Assembly (NCBI GenBank): GCA_019787685.1
Contig: JAHNUO010000013.1
Span: 62,001 to 126,000 of the forward strand
Origin: Chiua virens
Taxonomy: Eukaryota > Basidiomycota > Agaricomycetes > Boletales > Boletaceae
DNA: 64,000 bases
Reading direction: 5' to 3'
Under the pieces are notes generated by a model. The model ran no database searches, was not told the DNA's origin, and was given only the letters and a program-made list of their open reading frames with translations. Positions 1-11,033 of this stretch are shown here, piece after piece. The translations under genes and the position numbers were made by a program. Within the stretch, counting starts at the first letter, position 1; every line of letters begins with the position of its first letter.

Positions 1-1088
1 GCCACAAGTTTTCTCTGAACGCAGAGCCGGTCTCGGACCACCGCGACGGGCATTGTGGACCCCGGTGTGCCTGGTCCAGAGTTGGCTTCTCTTCCCACCA
101 TCAACGCACGAGTGCTCCCATCCCAGGGCGTGTCATAGTTAGCATAGCGTAGCGGGGGCCGAGCGAGGTTGACGTCGTCGAGGTCTTCGCCGGCGAGGAA
201 ACTCTCTCTGGTGCGGGCTTGTTTTCGTTTGTAGGTAATGGCGTCCAAAAAGTCGAGTCGCTTGAAGCGTTTGCGGCGTGCAAAAAACGCGAGGGATAGA
301 AAGAGGATGAGGAGAGCTGTCCCCCCTGCTGCGGAACCGGCTATGATGGCGGTGCGCTCACTTGACGAGGTGGGTTCTGTGACTAGGGGTATTGTCGTCG
401 CAATTGCCGTAGTGGCCTATACGGAGAATGTGACACAGAATGAGGATAGTGCAGGGACAAGAAACGTACGACTACTGGGGTTCCATTCTCGTAGGTAGTA
501 TATGTGGATGTGATGGTTGATTGCGTTTCGAGTGACGAAGATGATGTGGGAGGGGGCGTGGTACTTGAAGGTGGCGCTGATGTGGATGACTGGGCTGTAC
601 TAGTACTTGTAATAGAAGTGAGTTGAGAAGAAGTAGAGTGGGAGGATGTTGGCGTCGGAGTGCTCGACACATGGGTAGGACTTGTGGAGGACGAGTCTGA
701 AGTGGTAGTCTGTGGTGTGCTATAACCAGGCACAAATGTGCATTGGCACGAGCACAGAAGGGATGTGGGGGAATCTCACCTCGTCGTCTCGGTAGTCGTC
801 GGTGTGGTCGTGGCAAAATCGGAAAAGGGCGTCGAGGATGGTTGTGACGAAAAGACTGCGGTCGTCGCGGCAGTCGCAGTGGTGAAACCTGATGTCTATT
901 ACCGGGAAAAAAGAAAGCGAGATGAGCGCCACGTTCATTCCAGGGAAGCACGTTTGATTAAAGGAGCGTTGGAAACTCACCTGTGACACGGAGGTATCGA
1001 TACTGCCAGAAGCGGGGGATGCAATGGACACACTGGAAGAGCCTGACGCTCCAACAGAGCCCGACTGACGTGGAACAAGCTCACGCAT
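1..1088 (-). CDS. Ser/Thr-rich single-pass membrane protein, 3' end cut by window
   Basis: The gene reads leftward from an ATG at 1088 and runs off the window start. I join four exons: an N-terminal piece rich in Gly/Ser, a Thr-rich piece (about 915-790), a long Ser/Thr/Pro stretch (about 725-470) and, after an intron starting GTACGT near 467, a C-terminal exon. That last exon encodes a hydrophobic span (IIAGSAAGGTALLILFLSLAFF) followed at once by a basic stop-transfer run (ARRKRFKR) and a cytoplasmic tail. The layout (heavily O-glycosylatable outside, one membrane helix, short tail) is that of the Mid2/Wsc-like or orphan surface proteins common in mushrooms. No signal peptide is visible at this start, so an upstream exon may be missing. 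Function unknown; a similar design occurs at 52223-53642. Confidence 0.65.
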
Positions 1089-1239
1089 CTATGATATCTA
1101 TAATTTAGAAAGTGTTGGGCGCGGCGCCCTCAACAGTGGTGATGGTCGAGGAGAACTAATGATATCTAAATATGATACATTCCCAGACCGAAGCCTGCGT
1201 ATTTTCTGTCACAACTCCACGACGACGACGACGACGACA

Positions 1240-2768
1240 ATGGACTGGATACCACTCAAAGTATTCTCGAGAAAGCTGCGTAATGAGTACACCGTTCTCC
1301 CCACCGACCCACAACCAACACGCGCTTGGACCAAGCGACGGCGGTGTCGCATCTTGCATGCCATCACCCTGCGCCGACTGCTGTTTTGTCTCGCATGCAC
1401 ACCGCTCGTCGTCGTCTTCGCCATCCTCTGCCAGGGCATCCCACCACCCTACACCGACATCCGTGTCTTTGAGCGACGTCTCCCGCAACACGACGACCAT
1501 CCAGCACGCTATCTCAAATTCCCAGGTCATTTGTGGGGTCACGGCCTCAACAATGTCCTCCAGGAAGCGTGCGCACCGTATCCTGTCTAGTCGTCATGTT
1601 ACTCAACGGTGGATGGCAGATTGCTCATGTCGTACCTCGCCTACGTCGCCAACGTCTCCTTTGTGTTTGAAGACTATACCTGGTCGCACATGCCCCTCCC
1701 ATGGACTCTCTACGGCTTTTCACTCCGTCCGACGCAAATACCACTCAATGCCATCATCATGGGCCCAACTGCAGGCGGTCCCATGCCCGACGCACCCCGC
1801 GCAGTCAGCGCCGAATTCTACGAGCGTGTCTGCTCAGGTCCAGACGCCGACCCCTACGTCATCAGCTCCGCGAACGCCCCCAACGACGCAGACGGTGACA
1901 TCATAATCAACTGGTGGCAATCTCAACTCGCCACCGTCGACGCACGATGCATCGAGGTCGACTCGACCCCACACATTCTATTCGATCGCTTGTAAGCCCT
2001 TTCTCCGCTCTCCAATTACGTCCACTCACATTATCCAGCCTCTTTGGCTCCCCACGGGTCCTTTCCCTGCTCGATCCCCTCGTCGCCTCGCCCATCCTCG
2101 CTGATTTTTCATGGTCCCCACTCGTCCTCTCCGCCGTCGCGCGCAACTTTGCCCTCCTTCAACCCCGCTCCGCGCACGACATCCTCGACACCCCCTTGGA
2201 TGGCCTCCTCGCCCTCCACCTCCGCCGTGGCGACTACGCCCGGCACTGCCCCAACCTCGGCAAATGGGGGGCTGAGTATATGGGCATCAACCAGCACCCC
2301 TCGCTTATCGACCGATTCGACCCGCGTCCGTTCGTCAACGACACGGCCGCCAAGGAGGCGTATTACCTCGCGCACTGCTTCCCGACGACGGAACAGCTCA
2401 TCGCTAGGCTGCGCCAAATCAGGGCCGAACACCCCGCACCGCTCAGACGGGTGTACGTCCTCTCGAATGAATGGGCGTCGTCCTTGGCCGAGCTCAAGGT
2501 GGCGCTTGAGCGGGATGGGTGGACGGACGTGACGACCACGGTGGACATGTTGTTGGATGCGGAACAGCACTATGTCAGTATGGCGGTGGACATGGCGATT
2601 GCGGAAAGGGCAGAGGTGTTTGTGGGGAACGGGGTACGTCTTGTCGCTCTTCTGATCTCGACCTTGCATGCTTACCCGCTTGCGCGTCAGTTTTCGAGTT
2701 TGTCGTCCAACGTGGTCTTGTTGCGGTTGGCCAAAGGAATGGATCCATTCAGCAACCGGTTCCTGTAG
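1240..2768 (+). CDS. O-fucosyltransferase-like type II membrane protein
   Basis: Four exons fit exactly: 1240-1568, 1620-1991, 2039-2633 and 2691-2768, giving 457 residues with all phases matching. Residues about 45-65 form a single hydrophobic anchor after a basic stretch (KRRRCRILHAITLRR), the layout of Golgi type II glycosyltransferases. The luminal part holds GHGLNNVLQEALLMSYLAY, then ALHLRRGDYARHC, and near the end NGFSSLSSNVVLLRL. These match the donor-binding and Arg motifs (HxRRGD) of the GDP-fucose protein O-fucosyltransferase-like proteins of basidiomycetes. It would transfer a sugar, probably from GDP-fucose, to proteins in the secretory pathway; the donor is an inference. An in-frame ATG at 1159 would add 27 residues; I prefer 1240 because the extra stretch is mostly a Thr run. 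It lies head to head with the gene at 1-1088. Confidence 0.75.
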
Positions 2769-3107
2769 GCGCTAAGGGCGCAGCTGTTCGTTATCCTCAT
2801 ACATCCGTGTTCTTTATGTAGATTGCATCACAGACCTATTACTCATCCCACGGACGCTGACCTGACCACCATTGGGAACACCTGGTTATACTATGGGCGG
2901 CCCCTGGCTTGGCATTTACATAGTATCAATATATAATGTACAGGCGGTATGTGTGTTGTTTCCCCAGGCCACAATCCACGTACGATCCATATGTAAAGCG
3001 TTTCGTCCAGTAAACGAGACCAACGACAAGGGCAAGCCGAAAGAAACACCTATAAAACAGATAGCAGTCCATGTTTCCCGTCTTTGCGCGCTCACATGTC
3101 TCGTTTA
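2769..3107. other. Short convergent intergenic gap
   Basis: This gap lies between the stops of the fucosyltransferase-like gene and the TLDc gene, which converge here. I see no further gene; it should hold both 3' untranslated regions. Confidence 0.6.
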
Positions 3108-5101
3108 CTACCCTGGGCAGACACCCCAGACCTCGAGCCCAACGCACTCAAAGGACACGTCCGCTTTGGCCCTGGCCACGCCGTTCCGTTCCTTGCTTGC
3201 GTGTGGTGGCGACGCACATAAAGGCGGATTCCCAAAGGTCGGGCATGGCGCCGAGGAACCGTCCAACAGGGACGCGTCGAGGTAGAGCCCATAGTGACCA
3301 TCCCTAAACGTGCATCAACACAGGCACATACCCAACACACAGCACAACGTACCCGCCTCCGAACGAGATAAACCCCGGTTCGCACAACGCCACGTAGTCG
3401 TTGGCACCCGTCCAGTTGTACACGTCCAGTCGACCCTGGCGTTCGTCATCCACAGGGGCGTGATAGCGCCAGAGAAACCTGTCGCGCGTCAGTTATTCAC
3501 AGCCAAGAACCCGATGAGAACACGGAGGGCACTGACGACTCGCCCGATCCATAATAGCCCCCCTTTTCCATCCGGATGCCCTCGCTCACCCACACACCAA
3601 AGACAGCGTCGTTGGCATCCTGAACGACCAACAACCCGCCTTTCGGTGGGTTCGGATGCACACGCGAGGGTATCGGTGGCTCAGACCGCGAATAAAGCGT
3701 ATTCAACGAAATCCCATGCTGGTCGAGCGAATAAAAGAGCGTCCAATGACGCGTGAGTTTGCTCAACGCCGGCAAATGCGGCCGAATCTGGCCGGGGGTC
3801 AATTAGGACCGCATCCGATACGACAACATGCGCACCAGATCGGCAATCTCCTCGTGGAGCACACGCACGGTGCCCTCCCGCCTGCCACTGAGGGTGATGC
3901 CCTTGACTTTTTCATGCCGTGTCTGTGGCGTCATGTCTGCCCCAAGCCCTAATCCGATCGGATCTACGAGTCCACGTTTTTCTTCTTGCTCGAGCACCTC
4001 GGAGAACCCCCGATCCCAGGTGCGGTCGCCTGAAAACCCTGGTGCACCCGTGGGCGGGCTGTACGGTGTCGACGCAAACGGTGATCCATGCGTGACCGTG
4101 CTTGCAAAGGGGGACGAAAATCGGGGATAGGTGGTGGACACAGAAGAAGCGGAGGCGCACGTGGGTGCCGTGGAGCGGGGTCGGTTTGATGGGAGCAATG
4201 ATACCAGACTCGAGGATAGGCGTGACAGTGATGCATGTGCTGGCTGGGATGCGAGTGTTGGCGTTGATGACGATGAGGATGGAGGGGGCAGTGGTGGAGA
4301 GGACGTCGGGAGGGACATACTTGATCCGGTAGGTGAAGATATCGAGGGAGGCGATGCACTGCCGCTCAGACGGGGTGGAAGGGGCATGCGCGTTCGAGAA
4401 TGATTGGGTGCAACCTTGACACTGCCGCTGCGCTCTACTTTGATCAGCTTGGGATTGGTCAGTTCAGAGGAGAGGGCGTCTGCAAGCGCCTCGTCCGTCG
4501 AATTTGGAACAGGACTTGGGATCGGTACTGCAGCAGAGATCGACGGCAGAGACGGTGGTGTGGGAGTGGTATGAGTACTGAGAAAATACATGGGGTCATC
4601 CTGGTGTTGAAGCAGTTCGTCGAGGACCCCTCTTCTATTGCGCTCCGATGCCGTTTTTGCATTACTCGTGAATTGATCGAAATAGATGAGATTGACATTA
4701 CTTGGATGGGGTGGGGTTTGGGACACAGGTGGTGCATCCGGTGGAGATGGGGCATCACTGAATGAGAGAGGGTCCTGGGACGGTGGAACAAACACAAAGG
4801 CACCAAAGTCCGAGTCTGTGGAGCCTTGTGTAGACTTACGCGGACGCGTGGTGGGCGCAATGACGGACGGAAGTGGTTCAGTGGCTGAGGACGTTGGAGT
4901 GGCCGGCGGGGTGGCCGGCGAGAAGAGCGTTGCAAAACGATCAATGTCGGCCTCGCTCAATGCTGAGGATGACTGTTGCGAAGTATCTGGATTCCGCGAA
5001 CTAGTAGGGGGTTTCGTGGACCGTATAGACTGTGGAACGAGCACCGGGTGAGTGTCAAGCGACATGGTGTGCTCAGGTTCACTGAATCGACTTGAAACCA
5101 C
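3108..5101 (-). CDS. OXR1: TLDc-domain protein, OXR1 family
   Basis: Four exons join in phase: 5101-3836, 3787-3537, 3478-3353 and 3303-3108, about 612 residues. The first 48-nt intron removes an in-frame TAA and restores the start of the TLDc domain. The N-terminal two thirds are low-complexity Ser/Pro and probably disordered. The C-terminal domain shows the TLDc signature in order: IRPHLPALSKL, WTLFYSLDQHGISLNTLY, FGVWVSEG, SFLWRY, YVALCEPGFISFGGGDGHYG and the closing FECVGLEVWGV. OXR1 proteins protect against oxidative damage and bind the vacuolar H+-ATPase; that role is transferred from the family. A second start at 5065 (MSLDTHPV) is equally possible. Confidence 0.85.
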
Positions 5102-6125
5102 TTGTGAGCTGGCAAATGGGTCGAATCAACAGTACGTACGCTGCAGAGATTGCGCGTGTATTGTGCATGTTGACTGGGCATGCGTGAAGACTGATTTTGA
5201 GCACTGTCAAGACTCAATTTGGTTTCTGTAATATCGTAAAGTTAGTATCAAATACCTAGCTTGGAGTATCGCGCACGATTTCGACTTTCAGTTCAACTAC
5301 TGGCTGGTCGAAACCGTCGCAGATCGAACCAATGTCGCACAGCGGTATCTATGCACAGCCACATGAAGAATATGTTTGTAACAATCGCCCCTAACTTGAA
5401 TGACAAACATTATGTAATGACAGCATGATATGTTCTTGTGCGATCGAATTCGATCCATTCAACCAATTGTGCGTACCCATGCATATGTATCAGAAATTTT
5501 GCATGAGTTTCCATACCCTGCTAGTTTGCTGCACATTTAAGTGAACATCTTCCTATGATCCCACGCCTCCGTCGTTCTCACGATCATCATGGCGAACTTA
5601 AGTATAATACCTCAAGAATCAAGGTGACGAAGTTCCAAGTCATCGGGTTGCTATCGCCTCGTACTCGTATTTGTTTCGATGGTATGATTGGGCTGAGTTA
5701 TGACGATCCGTGTCTGGGGTATCGAATTATTGTCGCTGATATCGGTGGTTCAATACTGTCAGATTGAGGTCATTTGATCAATGTGGTCGATGTAGTCGAG
5801 ATAGCAATTAGATGTCATCCGAGCCGTAACTGAGGAATACAGTTGTTACATATTTCACCCTCGCCGAGTGGCAGCAAAGAGTCACATTGAGATCGAGTTT
5901 CTGCTGCGTTGCACATGAAACCAGGTTACGATTACATGGGGTTATCGTGCAGCTCCTTCCTCGTTTCCCAAAAACATGGGTATTGAATTGCAAACGGGTA
6001 TTCTTATCACTGGATAGCTATCAGGCTACGATAACTTAAGAATGAAGAAAATCCAGCTATTCACGTCGAGGATATCAACGAATAAGGTGGTGGCAACTCG
6101 ACAGGCCCATCTACAGACAGCCTGT
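5102..6125. other. Intergenic region, no gene seen
   Basis: About 1 kb of AT-balanced sequence upstream of the TLDc gene. Only short open frames without splice support or recognisable motifs are present. It should hold the TLDc promoter and the 3' region of the small membrane protein gene to its right. Confidence 0.5.
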
Positions 6126-6953
6126 TTAACGTATGACTTGCATCTTGGTGTACGATGACCGTCCTCCGAGCCTCATCCGGTTGGGTAAGCGCTGCGTCTG
6201 AAGGTGGGACATGTCGATATATGGTGCATATGCATCACGAGACGACTCACCGTCGATAGCGGACCGAGTAGCACCATTCACCTGGGCGTCCCCTGGATCC
6301 GAGGACGAGGGATCTCGGGCTACAATCGAGTATTTCACGTGTCAAGATCTAGAAAATTGTACGCCATATCTCACCATTGATAGATGTCAGACTCGACGCG
6401 GGTGCATGCATGTCCTCTATCTGTGCGACTCGACCAACCGACGATGGGGAATCTCGGGCTGCGATAAGTGCGTCAAAACAAAGCATAAATCTATTGTGAA
6501 ATGCCTGACCATCGTTCTGAACAGGCATCGACGCGAGGGTATGCACGTTACCTTGTATTTGAGCTTGATCTCTTGCAGTCGTACCACTGGCAGACTGACT
6601 GGCCAAAATTTCGGCAATGACTGGTCCTTGGTGGGATCCCCGGGGTGGTTGCACTACCGCCGGTGGACGGGGTGCGGCATGCTGTATAATGTCGATTTCA
6701 GAGCTTTAAAGAAGACTGGGAGGGTGGAGGTAGTCAAAGTGCGAACCTGTGACCCCATGCATTTCCGTGCGAAGGCCAAAACTACCGTAAGCGCGAAGAA
6801 GACGACAAAAACAACCACGATGGTTGTGATAGTGCTGTTGGACTCGGAGGAAGAGGTTACGCCCACATATTGACGGGTGTGCCGATGATGGGTATGAGGG
6901 ACGTCGTCGTGCAGGAACGAAAGGTTGGGAGGGTTAGACGTGACGACTGGCAT
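6126..6953 (-). CDS. Small single-pass membrane protein with a duplicated exon
   Basis: Read leftward. The first visible exon (6953 to about 6735) encodes a Ser-rich stretch and one strong membrane helix (TTIVVVFVVFFALTVVLAF) followed by ARK. A Pro/Ala-rich exon follows (about 6675-6567), then two exons (about 6470-6386 and 6329-6126) that both begin just after an AG acceptor with CCCGAGATYCCC, both in phase 1. They encode related openings (ARDSPSS and ARDPSSS), which suggests internal exon duplication. The stop is TAA at 6126-6128. A GTACGT donor near 7000 shows that a 5' exon exists to the right of 6953, so the true start is uncertain. I do not recognise the family. The layout (short outside, helix, long polar tail) suggests a plasma or endomembrane anchor protein. 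Confidence 0.5.
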
Positions 6954-7049
6954 GTAGAGTGAGGTTGAACGGGTTGTTAGAAAGAGAAGAAAGACGTACA
7001 GACAACCTTGGACACGCGAAAGCTGTGTGATACCAGTGCTTCTCTACCT

Positions 7050-7790
7050 GAGGAAATCAAAAACCAAGTATAACTCCAGACCAGATCCCAGTGGCATGAC
7101 ACAGCCACATCGTCGTGACATACCGTTGTAAATATTTGCCATAATTTCACACAATCTGGCGATCCGTCTGGTATAGCATGACGTCGTTTTCATCGATGCT
7201 ACGAATGCCACAAGCGCAAGTGAGACCCAGATGCATGCCAGGTTCAAGTTCTGTCTCCCGAGAGTCAATCTCGACAACTCTCGATTTCCAGTGTATGTGA
7301 AGCCAACTGGTCCCGGGCAAGGAAATGCGACAGAGCCCGGTCCCGCCCTCTTGATACGATCCCCGGACCAGTCACCAACTTGAAATCGTATGTTTATACG
7401 ATATAAATGACCCAATCACCGATGAAAGTTCTCTTCCAGCTTGTATGTTGACTTGTTGTTGGAACTTTTAGGTGGGGTTTGGGTACATAGACTCGCTTCT
7501 TGAGTTCGCCACCAAACCTCCGATGACTAGACGTCAATTACTATCAACCCTCAAAATGCCAAGCCCGGACTGAATAAAGGGAAGAAACTCAGAAGTTGAC
7601 TCTTTGGCTCTGGAGAAGGCAGAGGAGAGTAAGTCTGCCATCTAAAACAGGGTTGGAGCCAACCTTGGTTGACGGAGGCCCAGGCGAGTTGATTGGACGA
7701 TGTGTTGATATCAGATCCGCAACCAACCGTGGTATATATAATTTCAGAATCTTGGACACTGGCACGATTGTAAGCTTCCTGACCTCCCAG
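7050..7790. other. Intergenic region, no clear gene
   Basis: Sequence between the small membrane protein gene and the first MFS gene. It may hold the 5' exon of the former and the promoter of the latter. No domain is recognisable in any frame. Confidence 0.45.
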
Positions 7791-7791
7791 T

Positions 7792-10030
7792 ATGCCAGAT
7801 TTACAGTCTCTGTCTGGCGATTCACCCACTATTGGTATCAACAACAAGCAGGCTACCGCCGACACGCTCGATACCAAAATGAATGCTATCCAATTTAGCG
7901 CAGAAGAGCGTGCCAAGTTATTCCGAAAGATAGATTGGCAGCTCCTTCCCGTACTGTGGTCGTTATTCCTTCTGTCGTTTCTGTGAATCGCATTCACACT
8001 GTTCTCGTAGCCTTTCTCAACAGTTGATATCGTGTCTAGAGACCGCGCTAGCATCGGTGAATGCTATCCTTCGCGTCTCCTTCCATTTCACTTACGACAG
8101 CATTAAGCGAACGCCAGAATTGCTGGCATGGCAGTTGATCTGCACCTTGTCGGACTTCGATACAATATCGCTGCCGCTGTCTTTTTCGTGCGGAACCACG
8201 TTTGAAGTATGGCTACACGTGACTAACCCTAGTCAAGGTTCCATACTGGTTTGGACAAATCCCCTCGTGAGTCCAGCCAACAAAAATTTCTCTGTAAACA
8301 TTAAGTTTCTTTACAGGAATATCATCTTGAGACTCTTTTGGCCATCTAGATGGCGGACGGCATTCGATGTTTTAAGATGGTTACTAATGCTAATCGAGAA
8401 CGTCTGACACAGTGCCAATGATCATGGTCGCATGGGGCCTTGTCATGACATTGATGTGTCTCGTCAAGACATATTACGGACTCATCGTGTGAGGTTCTTA
8501 GATCTGTGAACCGCAATCACTGATTCCGGGTTCCGTTTGCGTAGTGCGCGAGTTTTCCTTGGTTTGGAAGAATCTGGATTGGCCCCGGGAACGGTGTATT
8601 ACATATCATTGTGGTATCCACGTGCTGATCGGGCGAAGCGTATGGCGATATGGCTCTCCGCTGCAAGTACAGCAAGTGCTTTTGGTGGTCTTCTGGCGTG
8701 AGTCCGTTTTCGTCGGTTGAGCATATGAACATCATTCATGTACCGAAAGCTATAGCATCGAAATGATGAACGGGTGGGTATCACCTTTCTAAAATATTAT
8801 CTTTCATTGTCAAACCTCGGTTTCCTTTGGAGGATCGGAGGCCTCCGTGGTTGGCAATGGATTGTGTGTAATCTTCACCCATTCCGCGAGGCAACGCACT
8901 TATTCCAGCATACCAGTTCTGCTTGGAAGGTATCGGCAAGCCTCGTATTGCAAGTAGGTCAACATGTTCATCAGAACTTCTGAACCGGCAGCTACGGTGC
9001 TCTTGGGATTTACCGCCTTCTTCATTGTACGATGTTCGTGCACCCACTGGCATGCATCCAGTTTTGATCACTGCTCATTTCCAATCAGTACCCAGATACA
9101 GCATCGTTTTTGACACACACCGAAAAAACTTATCTCATTGGTCTACTCGAGACCGACTCACAACACCTCGCCACACATTTCGAGTTTCAGTTCGTTTTGC
9201 AAGCCCTCAAGGATTATAAGACTTTCCTTCAGTTTGGAATATGCATTGGGTATGTGGATAAATCACACGTCAACGCTCGCGAGGCGATCTTCCTGATATT
9301 TGCATGGACTAGCTTCCTCATCCCGACCTTTGCATTGGCCCTTTTCATCCCCACGATCATCAACGAACTTGGTTTCACTGCTACTAAAGCTCAGCTTCTC
9401 TCTGTCCCTCCGTTCACTGCAAGCACCATAAGCATGTTTCTATTCGGGATTTATTCGGATAGACAACAGTTGCGTGGACCATACGTGATCGCTGGAGACT
9501 TTGTTAGCCTGGTGGGGTTTTTCATTCTATACACGCAATCAGGTCCCCGTGCTCGCTGTGATGGGCGCCTATTCGGCAATATCACCAGCGCTTGCATGGA
9601 TTGGGTCAAACGCTGGCGGAGACATCAAGTGCGGTGTTTCCATTGCGGCGGTCATTGGGTTCGCGACTTTAGGGGGGTGCGTATCGTGAATGGATGGTGA
9701 TCCGGAGTTTGATCATGACGTGATTGCAGAATATGTTCCTCTTTTATTTACTTTGATCCACCGCGGTTCAAAACTGGCCATGGGACCATGATCGGATTGT
9801 TGACTTTCTCGTACGTTCTTGCGCTTTCTGTCGTGATCGTCCCGTGCTTCTGTCACTCTCTGCTGACGGCAAGGTGTAGGATGTTATTGACATTGATAGC
9901 GATGTGGAATTACGACAGAATAAACAAGTTAAAGGAGAAGACGTGCCGCGAATATGGGATTACGGATGACAACAAGCATGAATTCAAGAATGATGGAGAC
10001 GATAGTCCTCTGTTTAGGTATACACTCTAG
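7792..10030 (+). pseudogene. MFS transporter, ACS/Dal5-like, probably damaged
   Basis: Many short exons together rebuild an allantoate/vitamin-type permease of the anion:cation symporter family. In order: RKIDWQLLPVLWSLFLLSFL, DRASI-ANARIAGM (the DR motif after helix 1), LHLVGLRYNIAAAVFF, VAWGLVMTLMCLVKTYYGL, ARVFLGLEESGLAPG, GGLRGWQWIF-CLEGI, YPDTASFLTHTEKTYL, ALFIPTIINELGFTA and the typical end FRYTL. Two faults stand out. The exon ending in PSRW near 8350 has no usable donor, and near 9540 the frame slips by one base between ILYTQS and VPVLAVMGAYS, with no room for an intron that would keep the helix. These point to a recent pseudogene, but a sequencing error at one site cannot be ruled out. 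Proteins of this family import small carboxylates or vitamins across the plasma membrane. Confidence 0.7.
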
Positions 10031-11004
10031 CCCAGATTCATTGCAAGGCCGCCATTGGTTGTATGAGATCGTCGGGGACGGTGAAGGCCTAGTATGTATG
10101 TACCGATGTATTTGCCGTAGTGATGAAGAACGATAACATGCGTGTTTGTGAGTAAACATGGGTATGACGATCTTCAAGTTTGTCTACGGATTAGCGTGTA
10201 CACGATGTACATCTAAACGAGAGCGTACCAGCGCAACATAGAATTCAGGGAACTGGTAGGAGATGCGTGTGCGCGTATCATACACCGAGGATTTGGTTTT
10301 TGGGTTTGTATCCAAAGAAACGGTAAACGAGCATGATTCTCTCCGCGCCTCCTTCGTGGGTGGCGATAGGTACCGATTCTAGTGACATTCAGAATGAGAG
10401 TATAGTATCACACAGCGCTCCAGATTCTCTATCTACTACGCGAACCTCCAGGAGGGTACTCTGATGACTTTAGTTCGTAATAGTCAGGGTAACTGTGAAG
10501 TACTCCGTGTCACTGCGGAGAATGCCCACGGGCATGGCGATGGGGATCGGATCTATGCGGATCCCCGCATAGCACCTGCACTAGATCCGAAAACGCGCAG
10601 GGCGGGTCTCCGTAGGACCCGCACTGCCCGGTTGGCCATGGGACCCGGAGCTCTGCTCCCTTTATCAAGCCTCGATACTGCCCACCCGCCATCACCCATT
10701 CAGCTTACCACCCCCCACTGGGTCGTGCCTCCTTGGCCAACTCCCTATGGCAGCGGAGTGGGAGGATCATAGGCGGCCTCGGAGGGAGGCGGTCGGGGTA
10801 GCGGTAGCGGTAGCCCCCTGACGAGAGCTTTCGCAGGCTCGAAACCGCACGCCCAAGCCCGCCCCCCTTGCCTGCACGGTAGTATCCTGTAGTCACCCGA
10901 CCCTGCGGCTCTGACGCCCGGCCCTGATCCTCGGAGAGGGGCGCCCGACAGGCGCGCACGACAGGAATGACGGCCCGAGATCCACCCCCTTGCACACGGA
11001 CTTA
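10031..11004. other. Gene-free stretch with a GC-rich patch
   Basis: From about 10500 to 11000 GC content rises sharply with runs such as GGTAGCGGTAGCGGTAGCC. Both strands have open frames here (10464-10772 + and 10705-10995 -), but these are expected from the base composition and show no domain. The patch ends at the perfect hairpin at 11005-11033. It looks like an inserted repeat or the end of a mobile element rather than a gene. Confidence 0.45.
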
Positions 11005-11033
11005 GAACTAGGGCCCCGGAGGGGCCCTAGTTC
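11005..11033. repeat. Perfect 13-bp inverted repeat (hairpin)
   Basis: GAACTAGGGCCCC, a 3-base spacer GGA, then the exact reverse complement GGGGCCCTAGTTC. It closes the GC-rich patch to its left and is followed by ordinary sequence. It could be a transposon end or a strong transcription-stopping hairpin. Confidence 0.8.

Noticed and set aside
6211..6873. A 220-codon plus-strand frame
   Set aside because: It lies antisense to a minus-strand gene that has a membrane helix, matching splice sites and phases. The plus frame has no motif.
10836..10846. GGCTCGAAACC resembling a tRNA or SINE B box
   Set aside because: I could not fold a tRNA around it or find a convincing A box at the right distance, so it may be chance.
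10464..10995. Open frames on both strands in the GC-rich patch
   Set aside because: Low stop-codon frequency from base composition explains them, and the predicted proteins are Pro/Arg/Gly-rich without domains.
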